Shown piece by piece: positions 17,289 to 26,073 of a stretch of 64,000 bases of DNA; the first letter of the stretch is position 1, and every line of letters starts with the position of its first letter. The notes under the pieces were generated by a model. The model saw only the letters and a program-made list of their open reading frames with translations. It was not told where the DNA came from and ran no database searches. The stretch is from CAZTHL01 sp964613585 (lineage in GTDB: Bacteria > Pseudomonadota > Alphaproteobacteria > DSM-16000 > Inquilinaceae). Location of the stretch: the NCBI GenBank assembly GCA_964613585.1, contig CAZTHL010000001.1, positions 62,001-126,000 of the forward strand, written 5' to 3'. Both the position numbers and the translations under genes were made by a program.

Positions 17289-17513
17289 CCCTCCTCGAAT
17301 GGCCCTCCTCGAATGGCCCTCCTCGAATGGCCCTCCTCGAATGGNNNNNNNNNNNNNNNNNNNNNNNNNNNNNNNNNNNNNNNNNNNNNNNNNNNNNNNN
17401 NNNNNNNNNNNNNNNNNNNNNNNNNNNNNNNNNNNNNNNNNNNNCCTCCTCGAATGGCCCTCCTCGAATGGCCCTCCTCGAATGGCCCTCCTCGAATGGC
17501 CCTCCTCGAATGG
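17289..17513. repeat. 14-bp tandem repeat array interrupted by a scaffold gap
   Basis: The unit CCCTCCTCGAATGG occurs four times left of the gap (17289-17344) and just under five times right of it (17445-17513), all identical. The array lies between phasin and csaA and ends 12 nt before the csaA start codon. The true copy number is unknown because the assembly breaks here. Units follow without spacers, so this is not CRISPR. Confidence 0.95.
17345..17444. other. Scaffold gap, 100 N
   Basis: Exactly 100 undetermined bases. The 55 nt on its left (17290-17344) equal the 55 nt on its right (17445-17499), so the contig ends overlap and real sequence may not be missing apart from repeat copies. 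Confidence 0.95.
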
Positions 17514-17525
17514 TCGGAGCCTGCC

Positions 17526-17885
17526 ATGACCGGCCCCGAGCGGTTGGCCGAGCCCATCGGCCACGACCAGTTTCGCCGGGTCGACATCCGGGTCGGCACC
17601 ATCGTCGGCGCCGAGCCTTATCCGGAGGCGCGGCGGCCGGCGTACAAGCTGCGCATCGATTTCGGTCCGGCGGTCGGTGAGAAGCGCAGCTCGGCCCAGA
17701 TCACCCGGCATTACCGTCCGGACCAGTTGATCGGCCGCCAGATCCTGGCGGTGGTCAACTTCCCGCCCAAGCAGATCGGCCGCTTCGTGTCCGAGGTGCT
17801 GGTGCTTGGCCTGCCGGACGCGGAGGGTGAGGTGGTGCTGGCAGGGGTCGACCGGCCGGTGCCCGACGGGGGGCGGCTGTACTAG
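17526..17885 (+). CDS. csaA: tRNA-binding domain protein, CsaA-like
   Basis: 119 residues from ATG 17526. A single OB-fold EMAP/tRNA-binding domain: FRRVDIRVGTIVGAEPYPEA, AYKLRIDFGP, SSAQITRHYRPDQLIGRQIL, AVVNFPPKQIGRFVSEVLVL. This matches CsaA, which binds tRNA and has chaperone activity linked to protein export in Bacillus; the bacterial role elsewhere is unclear. The start is only 12 nt after the 14-bp repeat array, so repeat copy number could affect its expression. Confidence 0.88.
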   Translation: MTGPERLAEPIGHDQFRRVDIRVGTIVGAEPYPEARRPAYKLRIDFGPAVGEKRSSAQITRHYRPDQLIGRQILAVVNFPPKQIGRFVSEVLVLGLPDAEGEVVLAGVDRPVPDGGRLY

Positions 17886-18005
17886 ACGGTCCTTTCGATT
17901 AATCTGCGGTTGCCGGCGCGAGACGCCTGCTTCCGGTGAGCCGGCGCCCGGCAGGCGTGGCTCGGCGGCGTCGATGCAGCGTCAATGGAGACTCGGGAGG
18001 GCGTC

Positions 18006-18776
18006 ATGGACGGGGAAGGGGAGACTCCGGCGGGTCCGGCCCTGCCTCGGGTCTTCTGTGCCATCGACACGGTGTCGCAGGAGGCGGCGCTGGGGCTGGC
18101 CGGACGCCTGGTCGGGCTGGTCGGCGGCATCAAGCTCGGCCTCGAGTTCTTCAGCGCCCACGGGCCGGAGGGCATCGGCCGTGTCGCGGCGACCGGGCTG
18201 CCCGTGTTTGTCGACCTCAAGCTGCACGACATTCCGAACACCGTCGCCGGCGCCGTCCGCGCGCTGGTGCCGCTTCGTCCGGCCTTCATCACCGTGCACG
18301 CCTCGGGCGGCAAGGCCATGCTGGCCGCCGCGGCCGAGGCGGCGCGCGAGGCGGCCCAGGCGTTGGAGGTGCCGCGGCCCCGGCTGCTCGGCGTCACGGT
18401 GCTGACCAGCCTCGATGAGGACGACCTGCGCGATGTCGGCCAGGATGCCGCGCCGCTCCACCAGGTCGACCGCCTCGCCACCCTGGCTCAGGACGCGCAC
18501 CTCGACGGCGTGGTCTGCTCGGCGCGCGAGGTGGCGCATCTGCGCTCGCGCTTCGGCACCCGGTTCGTTCTGATGGTGCCGGGCATCCGCCCCGCCTGGT
18601 CGACCAGCGACGACCAGAAGCGCACTATCAGCCCGGCCCGGGCCTTTGCGCTCGGCGCCGACTACCTGGTCATCGGCCGGCCGATCAGCCGCGCGACGGA
18701 TCCGGCGGGCGCGGCGCGGCGCATCGCCGGGGAGCTCTCGACAGGCTCCGACGGTCCACCTACGTCCCGTGCATGA
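18006..18776 (+). CDS. pyrF: Orotidine 5'-phosphate decarboxylase
   Basis: 256 residues from ATG 18006, preceded by GGGAGG seven nt upstream; an in-frame ATG at 17985 is less well placed. Decarboxylates OMP to UMP. The active-site tetrad segment is VFVDLKLHDIPNTVAGA, with GGIKLGLEFF upstream and the phosphate-binding region VPGIRPAW...DQKRTISPARA downstream. Its stop overlaps trpF by four bases (GCATGA), so the two are coupled, an order common in alphaproteobacteria. Confidence 0.96.
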   Translation: MDGEGETPAGPALPRVFCAIDTVSQEAALGLAGRLVGLVGGIKLGLEFFSAHGPEGIGRVAATGLPVFVDLKLHDIPNTVAGAVRALVPLRPAFITVHASGGKAMLAAAAEAAREAAQALEVPRPRLLGVTVLTSLDEDDLRDVGQDAAPLHQVDRLATLAQDAHLDGVVCSAREVAHLRSRFGTRFVLMVPGIRPAWSTSDDQKRTISPARAFALGADYLVIGRPISRATDPAGAARRIAGELSTGSDGPPTSRA

Positions 18777-19417
18777 GGCTGGACGTCAAGATCTGCGGCA
18801 TCACCGCGCCCGAGGCCGCGCGTGCCGCCTTCGAAGGGGGCTGCCGCTTTGTCGGCCTCGTATTTTATCCGAGGAGTCCGCGCGCCGTCAGCCTGGAGCT
18901 CGCCGCCGAGTTGGCACGCATGGTGCCGACGGCGGTGCGCGTCGTCGGCCTGTTTGTCGAGCCTGACGACGCACAGCTCGAGCGGGTCGTCTCGCAGGTG
19001 CCGCTTGACCTCATGCAACTGCACGGGCAGGAGACGCCGGCCCGTGTCGAGGAGATCCGGCGCGGCTTCGGCCTGCCGGTCATCAAGGCGATGCGGGTCG
19101 AGACGGCGGACGACCTCGAGGCCGCCGCCGATTACGCCATGGTCGCCGACCGGCTGCTGTTCGATGCCAAGCCGCCGGCCAACGTGACCGCGCTGCCGGG
19201 CGGCAATGGCATCGCCTTCGACTGGTCGCTGCTGGCCGGGCGGGACTGGCCGGTGCCCTGGCTGCTCTCGGGCGGCCTCGACGCGGACAATCTGGCGGAG
19301 GCGGTGACGGTGACCGGCGCCCGCGGCGTCGACGTGTCGTCCGGCGTCGAGGATCGGCCGGGCCACAAGTCGCCGGAGCGCATAAGCGCCTTCCTGCGAA
19401 CGGCGCGGGCGCTGTAG
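18773..19417 (+). CDS. trpF: Phosphoribosylanthranilate isomerase
   Basis: 214 residues, a complete TIM barrel. KICGITAPEAARAAFEGG carries the catalytic Cys, DLMQLHGQETPARVEEI the middle motif, and the end shows LLFDAKPP, the GGLDADNLAEAV phosphate loop and ARGVDVSSGVEDRPGHKSPE with the catalytic Asp. Third step of tryptophan synthesis. trpB and trpA do not follow, unlike in many relatives; the next gene is on the opposite strand. Confidence 0.96.
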   Translation: MRLDVKICGITAPEAARAAFEGGCRFVGLVFYPRSPRAVSLELAAELARMVPTAVRVVGLFVEPDDAQLERVVSQVPLDLMQLHGQETPARVEEIRRGFGLPVIKAMRVETADDLEAAADYAMVADRLLFDAKPPANVTALPGGNGIAFDWSLLAGRDWPVPWLLSGGLDADNLAEAVTVTGARGVDVSSGVEDRPGHKSPERISAFLRTARAL

Positions 19418-19511
19418 GGCGGCTGTTACGGGCGGCGGCCCGCCGGTCCGGCCGGGCGCCTGCGCCGGCCCGAGCGCCGGTCGCGATGGTCTGGCTCGGG
19501 CCGGGTCGGCG

Positions 19512-20237
19512 CTACTTCGGCAGCTCGAGCCAGGAGCGGATGCAGCGCTCCAGCACGCGGGCAAGGAAAGCCATCAGCTCAGTGCGCATGCCGGCCTGAA
19601 ACATGTCGGCTTCGCGGCTGCCGAGCGCGAGCAGCGCCGGCGGTGTCTCGCTTGACACGTTCAGCTTGACCAGCGCCTGGCTGCGGACCAGACCGGCGCC
19701 GGGGCCGAACAGATCCTCGTCACCGCGAATGTTGCCCTCAAGCAGCACGTCGCTCGGCCCGAGCCAGCGGCCTATGGCCCCGGGGCCGATGACCCGGACG
19801 CCGGAACTGTGAACATGGGGCAGGTCGTGCCCGTTCGATTCGACCAGCAGGCAGACCACGTCGACATCGAGCAGCACCGCCAGATCGGTGGTGATGGTGT
19901 GGATCAGCTGCTCGAACTCGCCGGCGTCGAGCAGGAACAGGATGGCCGTGTGCACTCGACTCTGGCTGCTCTGGTTGGCGCGGGTGGCGCTGACGATGGC
20001 GCGGCGCTGCTCCTTCAGCTTCTCCACCTCCCGCCGCAGCCGCTGCACCATGTAGGCCTGCAGGTCGATCACGCCGTCGGCCCGGCGCGCCTGCGGCGCG
20101 ATCCGCTCGAGCAGCTCCGGGTTGCCGCTGATCAGGTCCGCCAGGGCGTCGGGATGCGCCGAGAGATAGGCGGCGATCTCCTCCGCCGTCGGATCCCTCA
20201 GCGCCGGCTGCCGGCTGCGCACACTGTCCCTGCCCAT
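19512..20237 (-). CDS. DUF484 family protein
   Basis: 241 residues from ATG 20237. N-terminal PTAEEIAAYLSAHPDALADL and a short coiled coil (YMVQRLRREVEKLKEQR, about 60-78) precede a GAF-like region ending in VLERCIRSWLEL. This is the DUF484 layout, a cytosolic protein of unknown function that usually lies next to the xerC recombinase. Here xerC is absent, and priA sits divergently 86 nt away. Confidence 0.88.
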   Translation of the reverse strand: MGRDSVRSRQPALRDPTAEEIAAYLSAHPDALADLISGNPELLERIAPQARRADGVIDLQAYMVQRLRREVEKLKEQRRAIVSATRANQSSQSRVHTAILFLLDAGEFEQLIHTITTDLAVLLDVDVVCLLVESNGHDLPHVHSSGVRVIGPGAIGRWLGPSDVLLEGNIRGDEDLFGPGAGLVRSQALVKLNVSSETPPALLALGSREADMFQAGMRTELMAFLARVLERCIRSWLELPK

Positions 20238-20323
20238 CGGGCCGCGTCCCTTTCCTGCTGCGAGCCTTGGCGGCCGCGCTCCCTGCGGGCCGCCCCGTGT
20301 CGTCGCGTGGCGGAGTGTATCGG

Positions 20324-22561
20324 ATGACGAACGGGCTGGCCAGTTCCCCCGGGTTCGGGGACGACGGCGCCGACCGGGTCCCCGTGCTGCTGCCGCTGCC
20401 CCTCGGCGAGCCCTACGATTACCGTGCCCTGCCCGGCGAGGCACCGGCCCCGGGCGATGTCGTGCGGGTTCCGCTCGGGCGACGCGAGCTGCCGGGCGTG
20501 GTGTGGGAGCCGCGAGCCCCCGAGCCGGGTGGCGCGGCCCCTGTGGCGGCGGAGCGGCTGCGCGACATCCGCGGCCGCTTCGACGTGCCGCCGCTGCCGG
20601 CTCCCGTGCGCCGCCTGGTCGACTGGGTTGCCTGGTACACCTGTGCCCCGGCAGGCTCGGTCCTGCGCATGGCGATCAGCGTGCCGTCCGCGCTCGAGCC
20701 ACCGCGACCGCAGCGCGCCTATCGGCCGGCCCCGACCCCGCCGGCGGCCGGATCCGAGCCAAGGCTGACCCGGACGCGACGGCGGGTGCTCGAGGTCCTC
20801 GCGGAGGGACCACCGCGTCCGGCGGCGGAGCTTGCCCAGGAGGCCGGCTGCAGCCCGGGGGTGATCGCCGAGATGGCCCGGGCCGGGCTGCTCGCGCCGG
20901 TCGAGCTGCCGGCGACCCTGGCGCTGCCGATGCCGGATTGGCGCCGGCCGCGCGCACGGCTGACCGGGGCCCAGCACGGTGCCGCCGACTCGCTGGTCGA
21001 CGCGGTGGCAGCAGGCGGGTTCACGACCATCCTGCTCGACGGGGTCACCGGCTCGGGCAAGACCGAGGTCTATTTCGAGGCGATCGCCGCGACGCTCGCG
21101 CGCGGCCGCCAGGTCCTGGTGCTGCTGCCGGAGATCGCACTGTCAGCGCCGTGGCTCGAGCGGTTCACCGAACGCTTCGCCGCTCCGCCCGCCGAGTGGC
21201 ATTCCGACCTGACCGCGGCGGCCCGGCGGAGCGTGTGGCGCGGCGTCGCCGAAGGGCGCGTGCGCGTGCTGGTCGGCGCTCGCTCGGCCCTGTTCCTGCC
21301 GTTCGGCGAGCTTGGCCTGCTCATCGTCGACGAGGAGCATGAGGCGGCGTTCAAGCAGGAGGATGGCGTCCCCTATCACGCCCGCGACATGGCGGTGGTG
21401 CGCGCCCGGCTCGAGGGCTGCCCGATCGTCCTGGTCTCGGCGACGCCGAGCCTTGAAACCCTGACCAATGCCGAGACCGGGCGCTACAGCCGGCTGCACC
21501 TGCCCGAGCGGCACGGGTCGGCCGGGCTTCCGGCAATCGAGGCGGTCGACATGACCGCGGCGCCGCCGCCGCCGGGTCGCTTCCTGTCGCCGCCGCTGCT
21601 GGCCTCGCTGGCGACGACGCTGGCCGCGGGGGAGCAGTCGATGCTGTTCCTCAACCGTCGCGGCTATGCTCCCCTCACCCTGTGCCGGGCCTGCGGTCAT
21701 CGGCTGGAATGTCCCCATTGCACGGCATGGCTGGTCGAGCATCGCCTGGTCGGCCGGCTCGTCTGCCACCACTGCGGCCATCAGGTGCCGAGGCCGGCGG
21801 TGTGCCCCGAGTGCGGCGCCGAGGCGAGCCTGGCGGCCTGCGGGCCCGGCGTCGAGCGGATCGCCGAGGAGGTCGACCAGCGGCTGCCCGGAGCGCGCTG
21901 GGCTCTGGCCACCTCGGACACCCTCCACGGGCCGCGGTCGGCGGCGGCGTTGATGCAGCAGGTCGGCGAGCGGGCGGTCGACATTGTCATCGGCACCCAG
22001 CTCCTGGCCAAGGGCCACCATTGGCCCATGCTGACGCTGGTCGGGGTGGTCGATGCCGACCTGGGTCTGGCCGGCGGCGACCTGCGCGCCGCGGAGCGGA
22101 CCTACCAACTGCTCCATCAGGTGGCCGGGCGGGCCGGGCGAGCCGAGCGGCCCGGCCGGGTGCTGCTGCAGACCTGCTCGCCCGCCCATCCGGTGATCGA
22201 CGCGCTGGTCCGGGGCGACCGCGACGGTTTCCTCGCTCTGGAGGCCGAGGCGCGGCGCCGCCGGGGGCTGCCGCCGTTCGGCCGGCTCGCGGCCATCGTG
22301 GTGTCGGGACCGGACTCGTCGACCGCGGACCGCGTCGCCGCCATGCTCGGCCGCACCGCGCCCAACGGCCGGCATCTCGAGGTGCTGGGCCCGGCGCCCG
22401 CGCCGCTCGCGGTGCTGCGCGGCCGCCATCGCCGGCGGCTGCTGCTCAAGGCGGCGCGCCAAGTGCCCATTCAAGAGGTGATCGGACGCTGGCTGGCGCC
22501 GCTGACGCTGCCCTCCAGCGTGCGGGTGACCGTCGACGTGGATCCGTACAGCTTCCTGTGA
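20324..22561 (+). CDS. priA: Primosomal protein N' (replication restart helicase PriA)
   Basis: 745 residues from MTNGLASSPG at 20324; an upstream in-frame ATG at 20267 gives an unconserved extension. N-terminal 3'-DNA-binding domain (VLLPLPLGEPYDYR), winged helix, then the SF2 helicase core: Walker A DGVTGSGKTEVYFEAI, LLPEIALS, DEEHEAAFKQEDG, LVSATPSLET. The zinc-binding module has four CxxC-type pairs (CRACGHRLECPHC, CHHCGHQ, CPECGAEA). C-terminal IGTQLLAKGHHWP and QVAGRAGRAERPG complete it. It reloads DnaB at stalled forks. Confidence 0.96.
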   Translation: MTNGLASSPGFGDDGADRVPVLLPLPLGEPYDYRALPGEAPAPGDVVRVPLGRRELPGVVWEPRAPEPGGAAPVAAERLRDIRGRFDVPPLPAPVRRLVDWVAWYTCAPAGSVLRMAISVPSALEPPRPQRAYRPAPTPPAAGSEPRLTRTRRRVLEVLAEGPPRPAAELAQEAGCSPGVIAEMARAGLLAPVELPATLALPMPDWRRPRARLTGAQHGAADSLVDAVAAGGFTTILLDGVTGSGKTEVYFEAIAATLARGRQVLVLLPEIALSAPWLERFTERFAAPPAEWHSDLTAAARRSVWRGVAEGRVRVLVGARSALFLPFGELGLLIVDEEHEAAFKQEDGVPYHARDMAVVRARLEGCPIVLVSATPSLETLTNAETGRYSRLHLPERHGSAGLPAIEAVDMTAAPPPPGRFLSPPLLASLATTLAAGEQSMLFLNRRGYAPLTLCRACGHRLECPHCTAWLVEHRLVGRLVCHHCGHQVPRPAVCPECGAEASLAACGPGVERIAEEVDQRLPGARWALATSDTLHGPRSAAALMQQVGERAVDIVIGTQLLAKGHHWPMLTLVGVVDADLGLAGGDLRAAERTYQLLHQVAGRAGRAERPGRVLLQTCSPAHPVIDALVRGDRDGFLALEAEARRRRGLPPFGRLAAIVVSGPDSSTADRVAAMLGRTAPNGRHLEVLGPAPAPLAVLRGRHRRRLLLKAARQVPIQEVIGRWLAPLTLPSSVRVTVDVDPYSFL

Positions 22562-23038
22562 GGCCGCCTTCGTGCCGCCGCCCCACCGGGACCGCAAGGG
22601 GCGACGAAACGAGGCTTTTCCCTTGTACGGCACCGTCTTTCGCCGCATCCTTGGTGGACGGATGGGCGGTCGAAGATGCAGCCGCCACAGAGCCGACGAC
22701 ACCGTGGTCATTTCAAGTATTCGCCATGAACGGGTGGCAGGCGGCAGGCCGTTGAGGTGCCTATTGCTGATGGAGATGGCGGCGCTTGTCCTTCGATCCG
22801 GTGTCCTGCGTTCAATGACGCGTTGCAATGCTTCAAGCTCGTCAGAAAGGATTTGGGTGGGCCCGGAACGCCGCATCGCTTCCCCCGACCCCTTCATGGC
22901 GACACGCGGCGCGTCACGTGGTGCAGGCTCCGGCATCGCATCGCACCGCGCGCTTCCGGACAGTGGCCGGGATCACGCCCGGTCGGTCCACTGAGGGACC
23001 GGGGCGGTGGGCGGGCCGGCTCTCCGGGATGACGCGGA
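22562..23038. other. Intergenic region between priA and dcd, no gene recognised
   Basis: 477 nt of somewhat lower GC than its flanks. Frames on both strands are short or compositionally shadow-like. In many alphaproteobacteria the atp operon follows priA directly; here dcd and a YceI operon lie between. The region may mark where that insertion happened. Confidence 0.45.
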
Positions 23039-23623
23039 ATGAAGCTTTCGGACAATGACATCCTCAAGCACATGCGGCTCGGCAAGATCGTGATCGAGCC
23101 GTCGCCGGCCGCGTCGATGATCAACGGCGCCTCGGTCGACCTGCGCCTTGGCCGCTATTTTCGCGTGTTCTCCTTGCATACCGGCTCGCATATCGACCTC
23201 GGAACCTCGCGCGCCGAGATCAACGCTGCCATCGACCGCGTGATGTCCGACGAGATCGTCGTAGCCGACGGCGAGATCTTCTACCTCCATCCGGGTCAGC
23301 TCGTGCTGGGCGTCACCGAGGAGTCCCTGACGCTGTCGGCCGACCTGTGCGGGACGATCAACGGCCGGTCGAGCCTGGCGCGGCTCGGCCTGATGGTCCA
23401 TTCGACGGCCCATTTTGTCGATCCCGGCTGGTCCGGCGCCATCGTCCTCGAGTTCTACAACTGCGGTCGGCTGCCGCTCGGGCTCAGGCCGTCCATGGCC
23501 ATTTGCGCGGTCGCCTTTGAGCCGCTGTCCTCACCGGCGACACGCCATTACGGGGCCCGGGACGATGCCAAGTACGCCGGCCAGAGCGGCGCCATGGCGA
23601 GCCGCATCGGTCTCGAGCGATGA
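23039..23623 (+). CDS. dcd: dCTP deaminase
   Basis: 194 residues. Converts dCTP to dUTP, feeding dTMP synthesis. Nearly every conserved block is present: MKLSDNDILKHMRLGKIVIE, INGASVDLRLGRYFRVF, the catalytic Glu region DGEIFYLHPGQLVLGVTEE, NGRSSLARLGLMVHSTAHFV, DPGWSGAIVLEFYNCGRLPL and AKYAGQSGAMASRI. This is the E. coli-type monofunctional enzyme. It stands alone on the plus strand, converging with the YceI operon. Confidence 0.96.
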   Translation: MKLSDNDILKHMRLGKIVIEPSPAASMINGASVDLRLGRYFRVFSLHTGSHIDLGTSRAEINAAIDRVMSDEIVVADGEIFYLHPGQLVLGVTEESLTLSADLCGTINGRSSLARLGLMVHSTAHFVDPGWSGAIVLEFYNCGRLPLGLRPSMAICAVAFEPLSSPATRHYGARDDAKYAGQSGAMASRIGLER

Positions 23624-23695
23624 CCGGCCGGGTGCCGTCCATCGGCATCGGCCGGCCCGGCCGGGGCGCAGGGTGACCAAGGGCGACCACCAGTC

Positions 23696-24271
23696 CTATG
23701 CGTCCTCCCGGTACGCCGTGAGAGCGACCACCACCACCACGTCATGCGCCACGACGCCGGACCCGGCCCATTCGCCGGTGCCGACATCGTAGTCGACCCG
23801 GGAAAGGGTAAGGCGGCCGTCGGCGTCCGCCCGCTCGCCCTCGATCACCAGGGTGAACGGCAAGGTCACCGGACGGGTGATGTCCTTGATGGTCAGCTCG
23901 GCCTCGGCCTCGTACTCGTTGCCGCCGAGATGGCGGAACCCTGTCGTCTCGAAGCGGGCCTCAGGAAAGCTGCCGGCGTCGAACCAGGGGTCGGTCGGCA
24001 GCGCCTGGTCGCGGTCGCTGCTGCCGGTCCGTGCGCTGCTCACGTCGATGGTCACCACGGCGCGGCTGCTTGCGAGGTCCTGGGGATCGAAGTCGATGTC
24101 GGCCTCGAAGCGGCCGAACTCGCCCTCGAACGGTGAGCCGCCCTGGGAGGCGATGAAGCCCAGGGTGCTCTCATCGTGGTCCACCGTCCAGGACGGCGCC
24201 TGTGCCGCGGCGGCGCCGGACAGGATCAGGGTTGCGGCGGCGACGGCCACCGGGCGAAGCGGAACGGGCAT
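23696..24271 (-). CDS. YceI family periplasmic protein (copy 1)
   Basis: 191 residues from ATG 24271. Signal peptide VAVAAATLILSGAAAAQA, then a lipocalin-like YceI domain: WTVDHDESTLGFIASQGGSP, FEGEFGRFEADIDFDPQDL, SFPEARFETTGFRHLGGNEY and the signature LTIKDITRPVTLPFTL. YceI proteins bind isoprenoids, probably a polyprenyl chain, in the periplasm. The start is two nt after the cytochrome b561 stop, so both are on one mRNA; a second YceI gene heads the operon. Confidence 0.92.
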   Translation of the reverse strand: MPVPLRPVAVAAATLILSGAAAAQAPSWTVDHDESTLGFIASQGGSPFEGEFGRFEADIDFDPQDLASSRAVVTIDVSSARTGSSDRDQALPTDPWFDAGSFPEARFETTGFRHLGGNEYEAEAELTIKDITRPVTLPFTLVIEGERADADGRLTLSRVDYDVGTGEWAGSGVVAHDVVVVVALTAYREDA

Positions 24272-24273
24272 GA

Positions 24274-24864
24274 TCAGGATCCTTCGGAGGAGGCGGAGCC
24301 GGCCTGATCCGCGGCGCGCAGGCGGACCGGCAGCATGCGCCGGAGGGTGTCGTCCTTGAGAACGAAGTGATGCTTCAGGGCAGCGGCGATATGGAGCGCC
24401 AGCACCGCCAGGATGGCGTAGCCGAGCCAGCGGTGGACGCTGGCCAGGGTCCCGACCAGAGAGTCGTCGGTGCCGATCAGCCGGGGCAGGGGAAACCAGC
24501 CCCACAGCGAGGTCGGCAGCGGGGACGCCGATGCCATGAGCCATCCGCTCAGGGGCATGGCAAGCAGCAGGATGTAGAGACCGGCATGGGTCGCCTTGGC
24601 CAGGCCGCGCTCATACGGCCTCAAATCGTCCGGCAGGGGAGGCGTCGGATTCACGAGGCGCCAGCCAAACCGCAGGGTCATCAGCGCGAGAACCGTGATG
24701 CCGAGCGACTTGTGCAACGCGTACCACTCGAGCTTGCGCGACCCGAGCGGCAACTCGACCATGATCAGGCCGAGCCCGATCATGACGCCGATCAGCCCGG
24801 CCACCAGCCAATGGAAGGTCACCGAGACGGCGCCCCATCGCCGCCGCGAGTTGACGAGCTGCAT
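24274..24864 (-). CDS. Cytochrome b561 (CybB family)
   Basis: 196 residues, four transmembrane helices. Haem-ligand histidines are visible in VTFHWLVAGLIG (helix 1), WYALHKSLGITVLALMTLRF (helix 2), THAGLYILLLAMPLSGWLMA (helix 3) and SVHRWLGYAILAVLALHIAA (helix 4), the pattern of dihaem b561 proteins that oxidise quinol and have been linked to superoxide. Sandwiched between two yceI genes, the recurrent YceI-b561 pairing suggests redox work on an isoprenoid quinone. Confidence 0.93.
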   Translation of the reverse strand: MQLVNSRRRWGAVSVTFHWLVAGLIGVMIGLGLIMVELPLGSRKLEWYALHKSLGITVLALMTLRFGWRLVNPTPPLPDDLRPYERGLAKATHAGLYILLLAMPLSGWLMASASPLPTSLWGWFPLPRLIGTDDSLVGTLASVHRWLGYAILAVLALHIAAALKHHFVLKDDTLRRMLPVRLRAADQAGSASSEGS

Positions 24865-25102
24865 CTCACTCCTCCGATTCAATCCCGCCGGTGGCGCGGC
24901 CACGCCGAGCGGCAGACGCCGGGATCAGGATCGGCCGCACCCTCCGGTGGGTGACGCCGGTGGCTGGACGATGGGCCCCGGCACCAAGACCGGAACGGGC
25001 GTGGCGCGGCCACGATCCGGGCGGCCGGGACACGTGCCGGCACCCATGCACTGAATACGCAGCGCGCGGGTCGCAGGATCTCGGGTGCGTCACCGCCGCG
25101 TC

Positions 25103-25687
25103 TCAGCCGGCAGGGCTGGTCTCCGTCTCGATCCGGATCTCCACCGCGTCCGAGACGGCCGGAGCGAAGCGGCCGAGCCCGAAATCGCTGCGCAGCACCG
25201 TGGTCGTCGCGGTGAACCCGGCAACGAGGTCGCCCGAGATCGGGCTCGTGCCCATGCGGTTGAGGGTCACATCGAGCACCACCGGTCGGGTCATGCCCTT
25301 GATCGTGAGATCGCCGGTGACACGGGCCTGCTGAAAGCCGGTCGGCACGACCGAGGTGCTCTCGAAGGTGATCTCCGGGTGGCTCTCGACGTCGAAGAAG
25401 TCGGCGTCGCGAAAATGCTCGTCACGAGGGCCGTGGCCGGTGTCGAGGCTGTCGGCCCGGATGGTGACGGCCACGCTGCTGTTCTCGGGCGCCTGCGTAT
25501 CGAGCATGACGCTGCCGTCGAACTCCAGGAACTCGCCCTGGATGGTCGAGAAGCCGAAATGATCGACGAAGAACAGGATATGGGTGTGGGACGTGTCGAA
25601 GCTGTACGCCTCGGCCGCGCGCGCCGGACCGGTCGCGGTGGCGAGGAAGGTGGCGCCGGCCAGCGCGCCGGCCAGGACATGTCGCAT
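25103..25687 (-). CDS. YceI family periplasmic protein (copy 2)
   Basis: 194 residues from the ATG at 25687, chosen because GGGAGGAT precedes it; two ATGs eight residues upstream are poorer. Signal peptide HVLAGALAGATFLATATGPA ending ARA-AEA. YceI landmarks: YSFDTSHTHILFFVDHFGFS, IQGEFLEFDGSVMLD, DADFFDVESHPEITFES and LTIKGMTRPVVLDVTLNRMG. It is first in the leftward YceI-b561-YceI operon, with a 238-nt gap before the cytochrome gene. It is diverged from copy 1, not a recent duplicate. Confidence 0.92.
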   Translation of the reverse strand: MRHVLAGALAGATFLATATGPARAAEAYSFDTSHTHILFFVDHFGFSTIQGEFLEFDGSVMLDTQAPENSSVAVTIRADSLDTGHGPRDEHFRDADFFDVESHPEITFESTSVVPTGFQQARVTGDLTIKGMTRPVVLDVTLNRMGTSPISGDLVAGFTATTTVLRSDFGLGRFAPAVSDAVEIRIETETSPAG

Positions 25688-26073
25688 ACGCAGGATCCTC
25701 CCAATCATCATGCCGTTCCTTCCGAGGGTTCGTCGGGGCGGCGATCCCGCCCCGGACGTCGCTGGAGAGTGGGTACCTGCCTACGCCGGGAAAAGTGGCG
25801 GAGGCGGCACAGGCTGTTTCCGGACAATCGATGAATGGGCGCCTGCCCGCCGCTCGACGGCGGCAGGTCCGGCGACCGGCGGGCCGTGCCGCGGCGCCCG
25901 GCATCGCTGGCGCATTCAGTTGCGCGGCCGTGGAGCGGTGTGCTAAGGGACCGCAAAATTTGCAGTGCGGGATGGCGGAACGAACCTGATCCGCCAAGGC
26001 GTTCCGCCGCCGGCCCGCATCCTTCCTCGTCGCTTCAACGGCGACCGGCGTCAGCAGGGGTATCGAGGGCTAG
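25688..26073. other. Divergent promoter region between YceI operon and ATP synthase operon
   Basis: 386 nt containing the start regions of both operons. A local AT-richer patch (CAAAATTTGCAGTG, about 25956-25969) is the likeliest site for atp promoter elements, but I cannot place hexamers with confidence. No coding frame was recognised. Confidence 0.5.

Noticed and set aside
17289..17513. CRISPR-like array
   Set aside because: Units of 14 bp are contiguous with no spacers; the same holds for the 15-bp and 16-bp arrays. No cas genes are present.
17199..17885. A single long gene running through the N gap into csaA
   Set aside because: The extension is translated tandem repeat plus unknown bases; the conserved OB domain starts after ATG 17526.
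22562..23038. Possible gene remnant between priA and dcd
   Set aside because: Minus-strand frames show some mixed composition but no recognisable motif, start signal or family likeness.
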